From positions 1-6,106 of the forward strand of contig JAUXDG010000176.1 of assembly GCA_030618475.1 (NCBI GenBank): a stretch of 6,106 nt of DNA, read 5' to 3'. The first letter of the stretch is position 1. Every line of letters begins with the position of its first letter. Both the position numbers and the translations under genes were made by a program. The notes under the pieces were generated by a model. That model worked only from the letters and a program-made list of their open reading frames with translations. It was not told the origin of the DNA and did no database searches. The DNA is from Gammaproteobacteria bacterium. GTDB lineage: Bacteria; Pseudomonadota; Gammaproteobacteria; DSM-19610. This document shows, piece by piece, positions 1 through 5,440 of the stretch.

Positions 1-97
1 CCGTGTGCTGGCCTACGCCACGGTATTCGAGTGGCGCCTGCAACGGCCGGTGACGCGCCTTTCGCAGCGCCTGCCGGAAATTCAACAGCGCTATTGA
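1..97 (+). CDS. slt: C-terminal fragment of a probable soluble lytic murein transglycosylase
   Basis: Only the last 31 codons are present, read from base 2 to the TGA at 95-97; the gene begins upstream of the window. The peptide contains VLAYATVFEWRL followed by TRLSQRLPEI, which resembles the extreme C-terminus of Slt70-type lytic transglycosylases (typically NVLAYxxIYxWRL then a short LSxRMP-like segment). These periplasmic enzymes cleave the MurNAc-GlcNAc bond of peptidoglycan to give 1,6-anhydro products. From memory, Slt genes often lie just upstream of an NDUFA9-like SDR and cca in gammaproteobacteria, which supports the call. The catalytic domain lies outside the window, so this rests on a short tail and on context. 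Confidence 0.6.
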   Translation, partial: RVLAYATVFEWRLQRPVTRLSQRLPEIQQRY

Positions 98-106
98 TCA
101 AGCATT

Positions 107-158
107 ATTTCAAGGGGTCATATTTCAAGGTATTTCAAGTACTCTGACCCCTTGAAAT
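107..158. repeat. Palindromic repeat cluster, locus 1 (REP-like)
   Basis: The nonamer TATTTCAAG occurs three times here, at 106-114, 121-129 and 131-139. Bases 132-158 form a 27-nt palindrome with 8-bp arms, ATTTCAAG (132-139) and CTTGAAAT (151-158), around an 11-nt loop. A second, longer pairing is possible: ATTTCAAGGGGTCA (107-120) is perfectly complementary to 145-158, giving a 14-bp stem with a 24-nt loop. The 27-mer is the exact reverse complement of 2310-2336. No run of T follows the stem, so it is not a canonical intrinsic terminator. Repeats with a GGGGTCAGAGTA core are, from memory, found near Y1 (RAYT/IS200-like) transposase genes, but none is present here. Confidence 0.85.
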
Positions 159-187
159 GGTAATATAGCTCTATTTACCCGCCCTGA

Positions 188-193
188 AAGGGA
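188..193 (+). promoter_or_regulatory. Ribosome binding site of the NDUFA9-like gene
   Basis: The purine run AAGGGA ends five bases before the ATG at 199. It is the clearest Shine-Dalgarno-like sequence in the window and supports that start. Bases 159-187 just upstream hold AT-rich sequence (TAATATAG, CTATTTA) but no convincingly spaced -35/-10 pair. Confidence 0.6.
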
Positions 194-198
194 ACAGC

Positions 199-1152
199 AT
201 GAAAGCATTACAACTCTGCGTACTGGGGGGAACCGGCTTTGTCGGCACACACCTGGTGCATCGACTGGCCAGCCTGGGTCATTCAGTCACCGTATTGACA
301 AGGCGTCCCGAACGTCATCGCGAATTCCGCATCGGCTCAGCGGTGCGGCTTCTGGAAACCAATCCCTACGATAGTGACGCACTGCAAACACTATTGGCGA
401 GCATGGATTGCGTCATCAACCTGGCAGGCATCCTTAACGAAGAAGGCAAAAACCACTTCCAAACCGCGCATGTCGAACTACCACGCAGCATTGTCAAAGC
501 CATGCGCGAAGCCGGGGTGTCACGGCTGCTGCATATGAGCGCACTCAACGCCAATGTCAATGAATCGCACAGCCGTTACCTGAAAACCAAAGGCGAAGGT
601 GAAGATCTGGTACACAATGCGCCCGGCCTGGAGGTCACCAGCTTCTGTCCGTCTGTGGTATTTGGTCCCGGCGACAGCTTTTTTAACCGCTTTGCGACAC
701 TGTTGCAGGTATCGCCGCTGCTGTTTCCACTGGCCTGCGCCAACGCCAGATTCGCACCAGTATACGTCGGTGATGTTGTCGGGGCCTTTGTCAAAGCGCT
801 GGACGACAAAGCCACCATCGGTCAACGAGTCGAACTGTGTGGCCCCAAGACCTACAGCCTGAAACAACTGGTGCAGTTCACGGCGAAACAAATCGGCCGT
901 AAAACCGTCATTACCGGAATGCCCGACTTTGCCGCCCGACTGCAGGGCCACCTGCTGGGTCTGGTCCCCGGCAAGCCATTCACTATCGACAACTACTACT
1001 CTCTGCAAAAGGACAGCGTCTGCAGCAAGTCCGCGCTGATCGGCCTGGGCATTACGCCGCGATCCATCGAAGCTGTAGTGCCTACCTACCTGGGTGGTAG
1101 CCACGCCCGCGCACAGTACTTCCGCTATCGAGCCCAGGCACGCCGCCCCTGA
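199..1152 (+). CDS. NAD(P)-binding atypical SDR, complex I NDUFA9-like family
   Basis: A 317-residue Rossmann-fold protein of the NAD-dependent epimerase/dehydratase superfamily, close to the bacterial group annotated as complex I NDUFA9 subunit family. The dinucleotide-binding loop GGTGFVG is at residues 10-16, preceded by a hydrophobic beta strand. CVINLAGIL (71-79) matches the strand before the cofactor-facing NLAG motif, MSAL is at 113-116, and Y127-x3-K131 has the spacing of the SDR catalytic pair. SVVFGPGD (152-159) and RFAPVYVGDV (184-193) are typical of this family. Length is normal. The ATG at 199 has a good ribosome binding site and lies nine residues before the glycine loop. The TGA overlaps the cca ATG by one base (TGATG), suggesting translational coupling. 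The substrate is unknown; a quinone, isoprenoid or sugar-nucleotide ligand would be a guess. Confidence 0.88.
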   Translation: MKALQLCVLGGTGFVGTHLVHRLASLGHSVTVLTRRPERHREFRIGSAVRLLETNPYDSDALQTLLASMDCVINLAGILNEEGKNHFQTAHVELPRSIVKAMREAGVSRLLHMSALNANVNESHSRYLKTKGEGEDLVHNAPGLEVTSFCPSVVFGPGDSFFNRFATLLQVSPLLFPLACANARFAPVYVGDVVGAFVKALDDKATIGQRVELCGPKTYSLKQLVQFTAKQIGRKTVITGMPDFAARLQGHLLGLVPGKPFTIDNYYSLQKDSVCSKSALIGLGITPRSIEAVVPTYLGGSHARAQYFRYRAQARRP

Positions 1153-2333
1153 TGGAAGTCTACCTGGTTGGCGGCGCTGTCCGGGACAGGCTGCTCGGCC
1201 TGCCGGTTGGTGAAAGGGACTGGGTGGTGGTCGGTGCATCACCTCAAGACATGCTGGAGCAGGGATTCAAGCAGGTCGGTAAGGACTTCCCCGTATTCCT
1301 GCATCCCGAAACAAAAGATGAATATGCGCTGGCCCGTACCGAACGCAAAACCGGGCACGGCTACAAAGGTTTTGCCTTCCATACCAACACCGCCGTTACG
1401 CTGGAACAGGACCTGAGACGCCGTGACCTGACGATCAATGCCATAGCGGAAACAGCGGATGGCACACTCATCGACCCCTATCACGGCCAGCAGGATCTCA
1501 AGGCCGGGCTGTTGCGTCACGTCAGTCCCGCCTTTGCTGAAGACCCGGTGCGCATTCTTCGCATCGCACGCTTTGCAGCGCAGTTTGGTAAACGGGGTTT
1601 CAAGGTGGCACACAGCACCAATAGCCTGATGCGTAAAATGGTCGACAACGGCGAAGTCAATCACCTGGTACCAGAACGCGTTTGGGCCGAGCTCGCCAAG
1701 GCACTGGCTACCGACTCGCCACAGAAATTCTTTACCGTGCTGCGCGGCTGCAATGCGCTGGCGGTTCTGTTCCCGGAAATCGACCGCGAATACCCGGACG
1801 ACAGCCAGACACACAGCGACACAGCAAACATTGCTGCACTCGATGCAGTGCAAGCCAGCACGTCGCATGACGAAGACCCACGCGTACGATTCAGCGTACT
1901 CATACAGGCGCTCGGCCACGACCTCAGACAAGAGCGACGGGCCAGACAGGCCGAAACACTGTGCAAACGCTTCCGCGCACCCAATGACTACAGACAGCTT
2001 GCCTTAAGCGCAATCAAACTGGAGCAGAAAGCTGGCAGCGACGAACCCGAAGACATTCTCGAACTCATGGAATCGTCCGGCGCCTTCAAACAAAGCGGGC
2101 GTTGGCACCTGCTGCTGTCTGTATACCGGGCCGCGGACGTGATCGATCAGAGACGCGCGGATAAACTGATCGCCGTTGGTGCCGACGCGGCCAGCGTCAA
2201 TGCCGCACAACTTGAAAATCAGAACCTGAGTGGACCTGCGCTGGGAGAGGCCATTCGCACAATGCGACTGGAGATTATCCGTAAAATTTCAAGCGGTCAG
2301 AGTACTTGTATTTCAAGGGGTCAGAGTACTTGA
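1152..2333 (+). CDS. cca: tRNA CCA-adding nucleotidyltransferase with a degenerate HD region
   Basis: A 393-residue class II CCA-adding enzyme, which adds or repairs the 3' CCA end of tRNAs from CTP and ATP. The head domain is intact: YLVGGAVRDRLLG (4-16), the metal-binding acidic pair in ERDWVVVG (E21 and D23), HPETKDEYALARTERK (51-66), RRDLTINAIAE (90-100), LRHVSPAFAEDPVRILRIARFAA (within 121-143) and the neck motif ERVWAELAKAL (175-185). In E. coli Cca an HD phosphohydrolase domain follows. Here only the HD pair survives (H256-D257), while the upstream IHT histidine, the HHGHG segment and a later histidine are missing, so that activity is probably lost. The ATG at 1152 fits the E. coli start and overlaps the previous stop. 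Residues 379-393 and the TGA are encoded by a tandem repeat that is also found upstream of the neighbouring gene. Confidence 0.95.
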   Translation: MEVYLVGGAVRDRLLGLPVGERDWVVVGASPQDMLEQGFKQVGKDFPVFLHPETKDEYALARTERKTGHGYKGFAFHTNTAVTLEQDLRRRDLTINAIAETADGTLIDPYHGQQDLKAGLLRHVSPAFAEDPVRILRIARFAAQFGKRGFKVAHSTNSLMRKMVDNGEVNHLVPERVWAELAKALATDSPQKFFTVLRGCNALAVLFPEIDREYPDDSQTHSDTANIAALDAVQASTSHDEDPRVRFSVLIQALGHDLRQERRARQAETLCKRFRAPNDYRQLALSAIKLEQKAGSDEPEDILELMESSGAFKQSGRWHLLLSVYRAADVIDQRRADKLIAVGADAASVNAAQLENQNLSGPALGEAIRTMRLEIIRKISSGQSTCISRGQST

Positions 2334-2336
2334 AAT
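2286..2336. repeat. Palindromic repeat cluster, locus 2, inside the 3' end of cca
   Basis: Two head-to-tail units with a 24-bp period. Unit 1 (2286-2309) and the first 24 bases of unit 2 (2310-2333) differ only at 2294 (C against G at 2318) and 2309 (T against A at 2333). Unit 2 extends to 2336 as a 27-nt palindrome with arms ATTTCAAG (2310-2317) and CTTGAAAT (2329-2336) and loop GGGTCAGAGTA. It is the exact reverse complement of 132-158. Because 24 is divisible by three, the units encode the repeated peptide IS(S/R)GQST at the end of Cca. The cluster ends 26 bp before the uppP stop, so it also fills most of the space between two convergent genes. There is no T-run to make it a standard terminator. 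Confidence 0.9.
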
Positions 2337-2362
2337 TCGGCTTATCGATTCACTTTGCTGCC

Positions 2363-3160
2363 TCACCAGAACAACACAAACAGCATCACACCCAGCACAA
2401 AACGATAAATCACAAATGGCAGCATGCCGACGCGGTCGAGCAGTTTCAGGAAATAATGGATGCAGGCATAGGCGCTGAGCGCGGAAATCACCACAGCGAG
2501 CAGGATCGGCGACCATTGCACCGCCTGCTCGCCACCCAGCAACTTGCTGGCTTCGTAACCGGCGGCCATCAGGATGGCGGGGATCGACAGCAGGAAGGAA
2601 AAGCGTGCCGCCGCTTTACGATCCAGCCCCACCAGCAATCCGGCGGTAATAGTGATACCGGACCTTGAGGTGCCCGGAATCAATGCCAGCACCTGTGCCA
2701 GGGCAATCACGGCGATCCGCCCTGCATTGAGACGGTACTCACAACGCGTCTGCGGGCCCTTGACATCGGCGTACCAGAGCAATGCGCCAAAACCGATCGT
2801 CGTTGTAGCAATAACCAGCGGTGAGCGCAGGCTGGTTTCGATAAAGTTGTGAAATAGCAGACCACACAGGCCCAGCGGAATCGTCCCCAGCAGTACCCCC
2901 CAGGCCAGCCTGGCTTCATCGTCCAGGTAACGCGAACCCAGTGAACGCAACCAGGACGATGCCATAGCTGCCAGTTCACTGCGGAAATAGGTCACCACGG
3001 CGCTGAGGGTACCGAAGTGGACGGCGACATCAAACGCCAGCCCCTGGTCCGGCCAGTTGCTCAACAGCGGCACCAGAATCAGATGCGCTGAACTGGAGAT
3101 GGGAAGGAATTCGCTCAGACCCTGCACCAGGGCCAGAATAACTGCCTGAAAATTATCCAT
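2363..3160 (-). CDS. uppP: Undecaprenyl-diphosphatase (UppP/BacA)
   Basis: A 265-residue polytopic inner-membrane protein that dephosphorylates undecaprenyl pyrophosphate to the monophosphate lipid carrier used for peptidoglycan and other envelope polymers; overproduction of the family confers bacitracin resistance. Motif 1 is VQGLSEFLPISSSAH (residues 12-26), with the (E/Q)xxxE pair Q13 and E17 and H26. Motif 2 is PGTSRSG (162-168), with R166 matching the catalytic arginine. Further hydrophobic helices include about 88-103, 114-131, 147-161, 187-201, 217-237 and 247-265. The ATG at 3160 gives MDNFQAVILALVQGL, the usual N-terminus. An in-frame GTG at 3178 would add only six residues and seems less likely. 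It lies 45 bp after the methyltransferase stop and converges on cca. Confidence 0.95.
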   Translation of the reverse strand: MDNFQAVILALVQGLSEFLPISSSAHLILVPLLSNWPDQGLAFDVAVHFGTLSAVVTYFRSELAAMASSWLRSLGSRYLDDEARLAWGVLLGTIPLGLCGLLFHNFIETSLRSPLVIATTTIGFGALLWYADVKGPQTRCEYRLNAGRIAVIALAQVLALIPGTSRSGITITAGLLVGLDRKAAARFSFLLSIPAILMAAGYEASKLLGGEQAVQWSPILLAVVISALSAYACIHYFLKLLDRVGMLPFVIYRFVLGVMLFVLFW

Positions 3161-3204
3161 GCTGATTACCCAACGCACTCCACAGACAATCGGCTTGTGC
3201 GTGC

Positions 3205-3233
3205 TTTATAAACGACTGCGCAGGTCTGGTGAA
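3205..3233 (-). promoter_or_regulatory. Possible sigma70-type promoter for uppP
   Basis: On the minus strand TTCACC (3233-3228) and TATAAA (3210-3205) are separated by exactly 17 bases, matching the -35 and -10 consensus at 4 of 6 and 5 of 6 positions. The -10 overlaps the stop codon of the upstream methyltransferase gene. Transcription would begin near 3198, giving uppP a leader of roughly 40 bases. This would let uppP be expressed apart from the folB-folK-methyltransferase transcript. Sequence match only. Confidence 0.4.
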
Positions 3234-4372
3234 CCAAAACCTTTGACACCTTGCAGCAGTTTGCGTGAAAAACCGATCACCTTGAATCGCTCACCCATTT
3301 CACCGGGCAGCATCAGACGCTTGGCTTCATTACCAAGCTGCAGAAACTGCCGGGTATTGCTCGTGTCAATCTCCGCCATCAGCTGATCGATACCACACGC
3401 CACCAGGAACCGCGCCTGACTGGCAAAACCTTCGAGCTGCATGCCCGCTGCGGTCGCTGCTTCTGCAATAGCGGTAAAATCAACGAACGCTGTAATGTCC
3501 TGCAAACCGGGCAACCGGAATGGATCACCGTGGGCGTGATGCCGATAGTGGCACATCAGGGTACCCATTGAACGCTGCGGATGGTAATACTCGGCACGCC
3601 CGTAACCATAGTCGATGAGCAGCAGTAAACCTTCTGCCAGAACGTCCGTCAGGCTGTTTATCCATGCCGGCAGCATCGGGCAGTACTCTGACTGATAGTC
3701 ACCCTCCCAGCGCCCAAGCTGCGCCAGTTGCCGAACACGTTTTTGCACATCATCACCACAACGTTCACAGACTGACAGTTGTTTGTTTTGCCAGCCAGCA
3801 CCGAGCTCGCTGACCTGACCCTTGTGCCAGCGAAAACGCTTAACCGGCAGCGCGTCTGCAACTTCGTTGCCGAATACAACACCGCTGATCGGATCCTCAG
3901 GCAAGGCATCCAGCCATTCAACCCGCTGCATAAATTCAGGCAGCTGTCTGTTCAGCCGCCTTTCCTGCAGCGCACGCATCGCCGCACTGCGCTCCAGGAT
4001 GTAATAACGCTCCGGCAATGCGCCCAGCTTTTCCAGTTCACCGAGCAGATCAACGGCGAGCACACCGCTGCCTGCGCCCAGCTCCATGACGACACCCTGT
4101 TCGAGTTGTCCCAGCACCGAGGCAATACAGCGGGCCAGACAGCGGCCAAACAGCTCGCCCGACTCCGGCGCCGTGACAAAATCACCCTGCTCACCGAACG
4201 GCATCAAGCCATTGCTGTAATAACCGAGGCCGGGTTCATATAGCGCGGCAGCCATATAGGTATCAAAAGAGATGCAGCCGCCCTCCTGCTCAATCCGGCT
4301 GTGGAGCTTTTCCAGCAGGGCATCGCTGATGGCGCGCGCATCAGCAGCGGGGAGCGGCAGGCTTGCTGACAT
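3206..4372 (-). CDS. Class I SAM-dependent methyltransferase, MidA/NDUFAF7 (DUF185) family
   Basis: A 388-residue protein of the MidA family. Family signatures in order: ISFDTYMAAALYEPGLGYY (34-52), GEQGDFVTAPESGELFG (60-76), the SAM-binding MELGAGSG (96-103), VVFGNEVADALPV (165-177), LLIDYGYGRAEYYHPQR (251-267), GTLMCHYRHHAHGDPF (270-285), GLQDITAFVDF (289-299) and LPGEMGERFKV (355-365). Mitochondrial NDUFAF7 dimethylates an arginine of complex I subunit NDUFS2. The bacterial substrate is not established, so the call stops at protein methyltransferase-like. The ATG at 4372 is preferred over an upstream in-frame start at 4444, because the latter would overlap folK and its first 24 residues look unrelated to the family. 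It starts 10 bp after the folK stop, indicating cotranscription. No strong Shine-Dalgarno sequence is visible. Confidence 0.9.
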   Translation of the reverse strand: MSASLPLPAADARAISDALLEKLHSRIEQEGGCISFDTYMAAALYEPGLGYYSNGLMPFGEQGDFVTAPESGELFGRCLARCIASVLGQLEQGVVMELGAGSGVLAVDLLGELEKLGALPERYYILERSAAMRALQERRLNRQLPEFMQRVEWLDALPEDPISGVVFGNEVADALPVKRFRWHKGQVSELGAGWQNKQLSVCERCGDDVQKRVRQLAQLGRWEGDYQSEYCPMLPAWINSLTDVLAEGLLLLIDYGYGRAEYYHPQRSMGTLMCHYRHHAHGDPFRLPGLQDITAFVDFTAIAEAATAAGMQLEGFASQARFLVACGIDQLMAEIDTSNTRQFLQLGNEAKRLMLPGEMGERFKVIGFSRKLLQGVKGFGSPDLRSRL

Positions 4373-4382
4373 AAGGCGAGTG

Positions 4383-4865
4383 TTATTTTTCCAGCGGCCA
4401 CATCGGCTGGGAGGCCGCGTCAAACTGATCCCACATTGCGGCAAAACTCACGCCCGTGACAGGGTGCTCCCTGTCACCTGCGATTTCCGCCAATGGCCGG
4501 AGCACAAAGGCATTTTCCAGAATTTCGGGCCGCGGAAGTGTCACACCCGGCTCGTCAACAATAAGGTCATTGTACAACAGCAGATCCAGATCCAGGCTGC
4601 GGTTGCTGAACTTGCCAGCTTGCCTGTCCCGCCCATGCGCGTCCTCGATGCGGTTTAACACGGCAGCGACCTGTTGCGGCGACTGCCTGGTTTCAAATGC
4701 CACGACCAGGTTATAGAACAGGTCCCCGGAAAATCCGACGGCCTGGGTTTCAAATATCCTCGACTGTTCCAGACCATCATATTCGCTGGCCAGGGCAGCC
4801 AGAGCGGATGCAACGTTGCGTTCGCGATCTATGTTAGTTCCGACACTGACATACACCTTTGCCAT
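4383..4865 (-). CDS. folK: 2-amino-4-hydroxy-6-hydroxymethyldihydropteridine pyrophosphokinase (HPPK)
   Basis: A 160-residue cytoplasmic enzyme that transfers pyrophosphate from ATP to 6-hydroxymethyl-7,8-dihydropterin, making the substrate of dihydropteroate synthase in folate synthesis. VYVSVGTNIDRERNV (4-18) is the N-terminal SxGxN motif, FYNLVV (50-55) the pterin-binding FxN segment, and NRSLDLDLLLYND (88-100) carries the two magnesium-binding aspartates D92 and D94. LPRPEILENAFVLRPLAEIA (110-129) completes the family pattern. In place of the RWGPR loop of E. coli FolK it has GRDRQAGKFSNR, as in the shorter-loop HPPK variants I recall from other gammaproteobacteria. Length matches the usual 159 or so. 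The start at 4865 follows the folB stop by four bases, with GGGA about nine bases upstream. An ATG at 4892 would overlap folB and add nine unrelated residues. Confidence 0.95.
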   Translation of the reverse strand: MAKVYVSVGTNIDRERNVASALAALASEYDGLEQSRIFETQAVGFSGDLFYNLVVAFETRQSPQQVAAVLNRIEDAHGRDRQAGKFSNRSLDLDLLLYNDLIVDEPGVTLPRPEILENAFVLRPLAEIAGDREHPVTGVSFAAMWDQFDAASQPMWPLEK

Positions 4866-4869
4866 GCTG

Positions 4870-5226
4870 TCAATCCCTTTTGCCACGTTCAATGATAACG
4901 CCTACACCTTGCGCACCACGAACTGCACCGCCCTTATTCAGCGTCAAACGGACCCACGCGACTGAAAACTCCTCGCGCACCAGTGCCACGATACGCTCGG
5001 CGAGCGTTTCCACCAGTTGGAAGCTGCTTTCCTCTACAAAAACAATAACCTTTTTTGCCACCGCCTTATAATTCAACGTATCCTCGATCCGGTCACTGGC
5101 CGCCGCCCTGGCGATATCAGTTGCCAGTTCGAGATCGATATGCACCGTCTGTTTAATCGAGCGCTCCCAGTCATAGATACCGATGACAGTATCGATACGA
5201 AGGTCGCGAATGAAAATGATATCCAT
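4870..5226 (-). CDS. folB: Dihydroneopterin aldolase
   Basis: A 118-residue enzyme that splits 7,8-dihydroneopterin into 6-hydroxymethyl-7,8-dihydropterin and glycolaldehyde, directly before the FolK step; the family forms octameric rings in the cytoplasm. It begins MDIIFIRDLRIDTVIGIYDW, close to E. coli FolB (MDIVFIEQL, then IGVYDWE). Likely active-site residues by alignment are E21, Y53 (in TLNYK), E73 (in QLVETLAERI) and K98 (in LNKGGAV). The C-terminus GVGVIIERG is typical. The usual KPGAV reads KGGAV here. The ATG at 5226 is chosen on homology: the frame stays open upstream to 5442, but that stretch is low-complexity translation of the intergenic hairpin. No clear Shine-Dalgarno sequence precedes it. 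It appears to be first in a minus-strand operon with folK, four bases downstream. Confidence 0.96.
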   Translation of the reverse strand: MDIIFIRDLRIDTVIGIYDWERSIKQTVHIDLELATDIARAAASDRIEDTLNYKAVAKKVIVFVEESSFQLVETLAERIVALVREEFSVAWVRLTLNKGGAVRGAQGVGVIIERGKRD

Positions 5227-5259
5227 GGTGGTCTGGGTATAGCTGCAAATATTGCGGCA

Positions 5260-5288
5260 ACTATATAGGGATTGCGCCTGGCTCACCA
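5260..5288 (-). promoter_or_regulatory. Weak candidate promoter for folB
   Basis: On the minus strand TATAGT (5265-5260) matches the -10 consensus at 5 of 6 positions, and TGGTGA (5288-5283) lies 17 bases upstream with a poor 3 of 6 match to the -35. The predicted start, near 5253, would leave a leader of about 27 bases, free of the large hairpin further upstream. Confidence 0.28.
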
Positions 5289-5312
5289 GCCGCGCTCTGA
5301 CACAGCCGTGTC

Positions 5313-5386
5313 GGGCCGCCCCCGGTGGTGCTTTTCGGGCGCCTGCGCTTGCGCCGAAGCCCGAAAAGCACCACCGGGGGCGGCCC
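5313..5386. repeat. 74-bp element with perfect 28-bp inverted repeats
   Basis: Bases 5313-5340 and 5359-5386 are exact reverse complements over 28 bp, around an 18-nt GC-rich loop (5341-5358). The outer end of each arm is GGGCCGCCCCCGG and the inner end CTTTTCGGGC. The element lies between the divergent folB and plsY starts, 86 bp from the first and 54 bp from the second, where neither gene needs a terminator, and no T-run follows on either strand. A small hairpin (GACAC 5299-5303, GTGTC 5308-5312) abuts it on the left. The dinucleotide TC flanks both ends and could be a short target duplication or chance. It may be a MITE-like or REP-like insertion, or a structured regulatory site. Confidence 0.9.
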
Positions 5387-5404
5387 TCGTAGCGGTACAT
5401 TTGC

Positions 5405-5433
5405 TTGACCCGCCCGCGGGAAAGCTTTCCAAT
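5405..5433 (+). promoter_or_regulatory. Weak candidate promoter for plsY
   Basis: TTGACC (5405-5410) is a 5 of 6 match to the -35, and TCCAAT (5428-5433) a 4 of 6 match to the -10, with 17 bases between. Transcription would start at about 5440-5441, on or next to the plsY ATG, implying a leaderless message. That would fit the absence of a ribosome binding site before the ATG, but the -10 is weak. Confidence 0.25.
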
Positions 5434-5440
5434 AGCGTGC

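Noticed and set aside
1212..1220. E21 in place of aspartate in the DxD metal motif of Cca
   Set aside because: From memory ERDWVV is common in gammaproteobacterial Cca proteins, and the second aspartate (D23) is present, so this is not a sign of inactivity.
520..1242. 240-codon open frame on the minus strand opposite the SDR gene
   Set aside because: It is antisense to a well-supported gene and shows no recognisable domain; its openness follows from the GC-rich codon use of the real gene.
1239..1931. 230-codon open frame on the minus strand opposite cca
   Set aside because: It lies entirely opposite conserved Cca motifs, has no family features and no plausible promoter or ribosome binding site.
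2334..2362. Possible bidirectional terminator between cca and uppP
   Set aside because: Apart from the repeat palindrome, whose 8-bp stem is AT-rich and lacks a T-run, no stem-loop followed by T residues is seen here.
3682..3692. AGTACTCTGAC inside the methyltransferase gene, an 11-nt match to the repeat core
   Set aside because: It lacks the ATTTCAAG arms and sits in normal coding sequence (the SEY segment before CPMLP), so a chance match is the simplest explanation.
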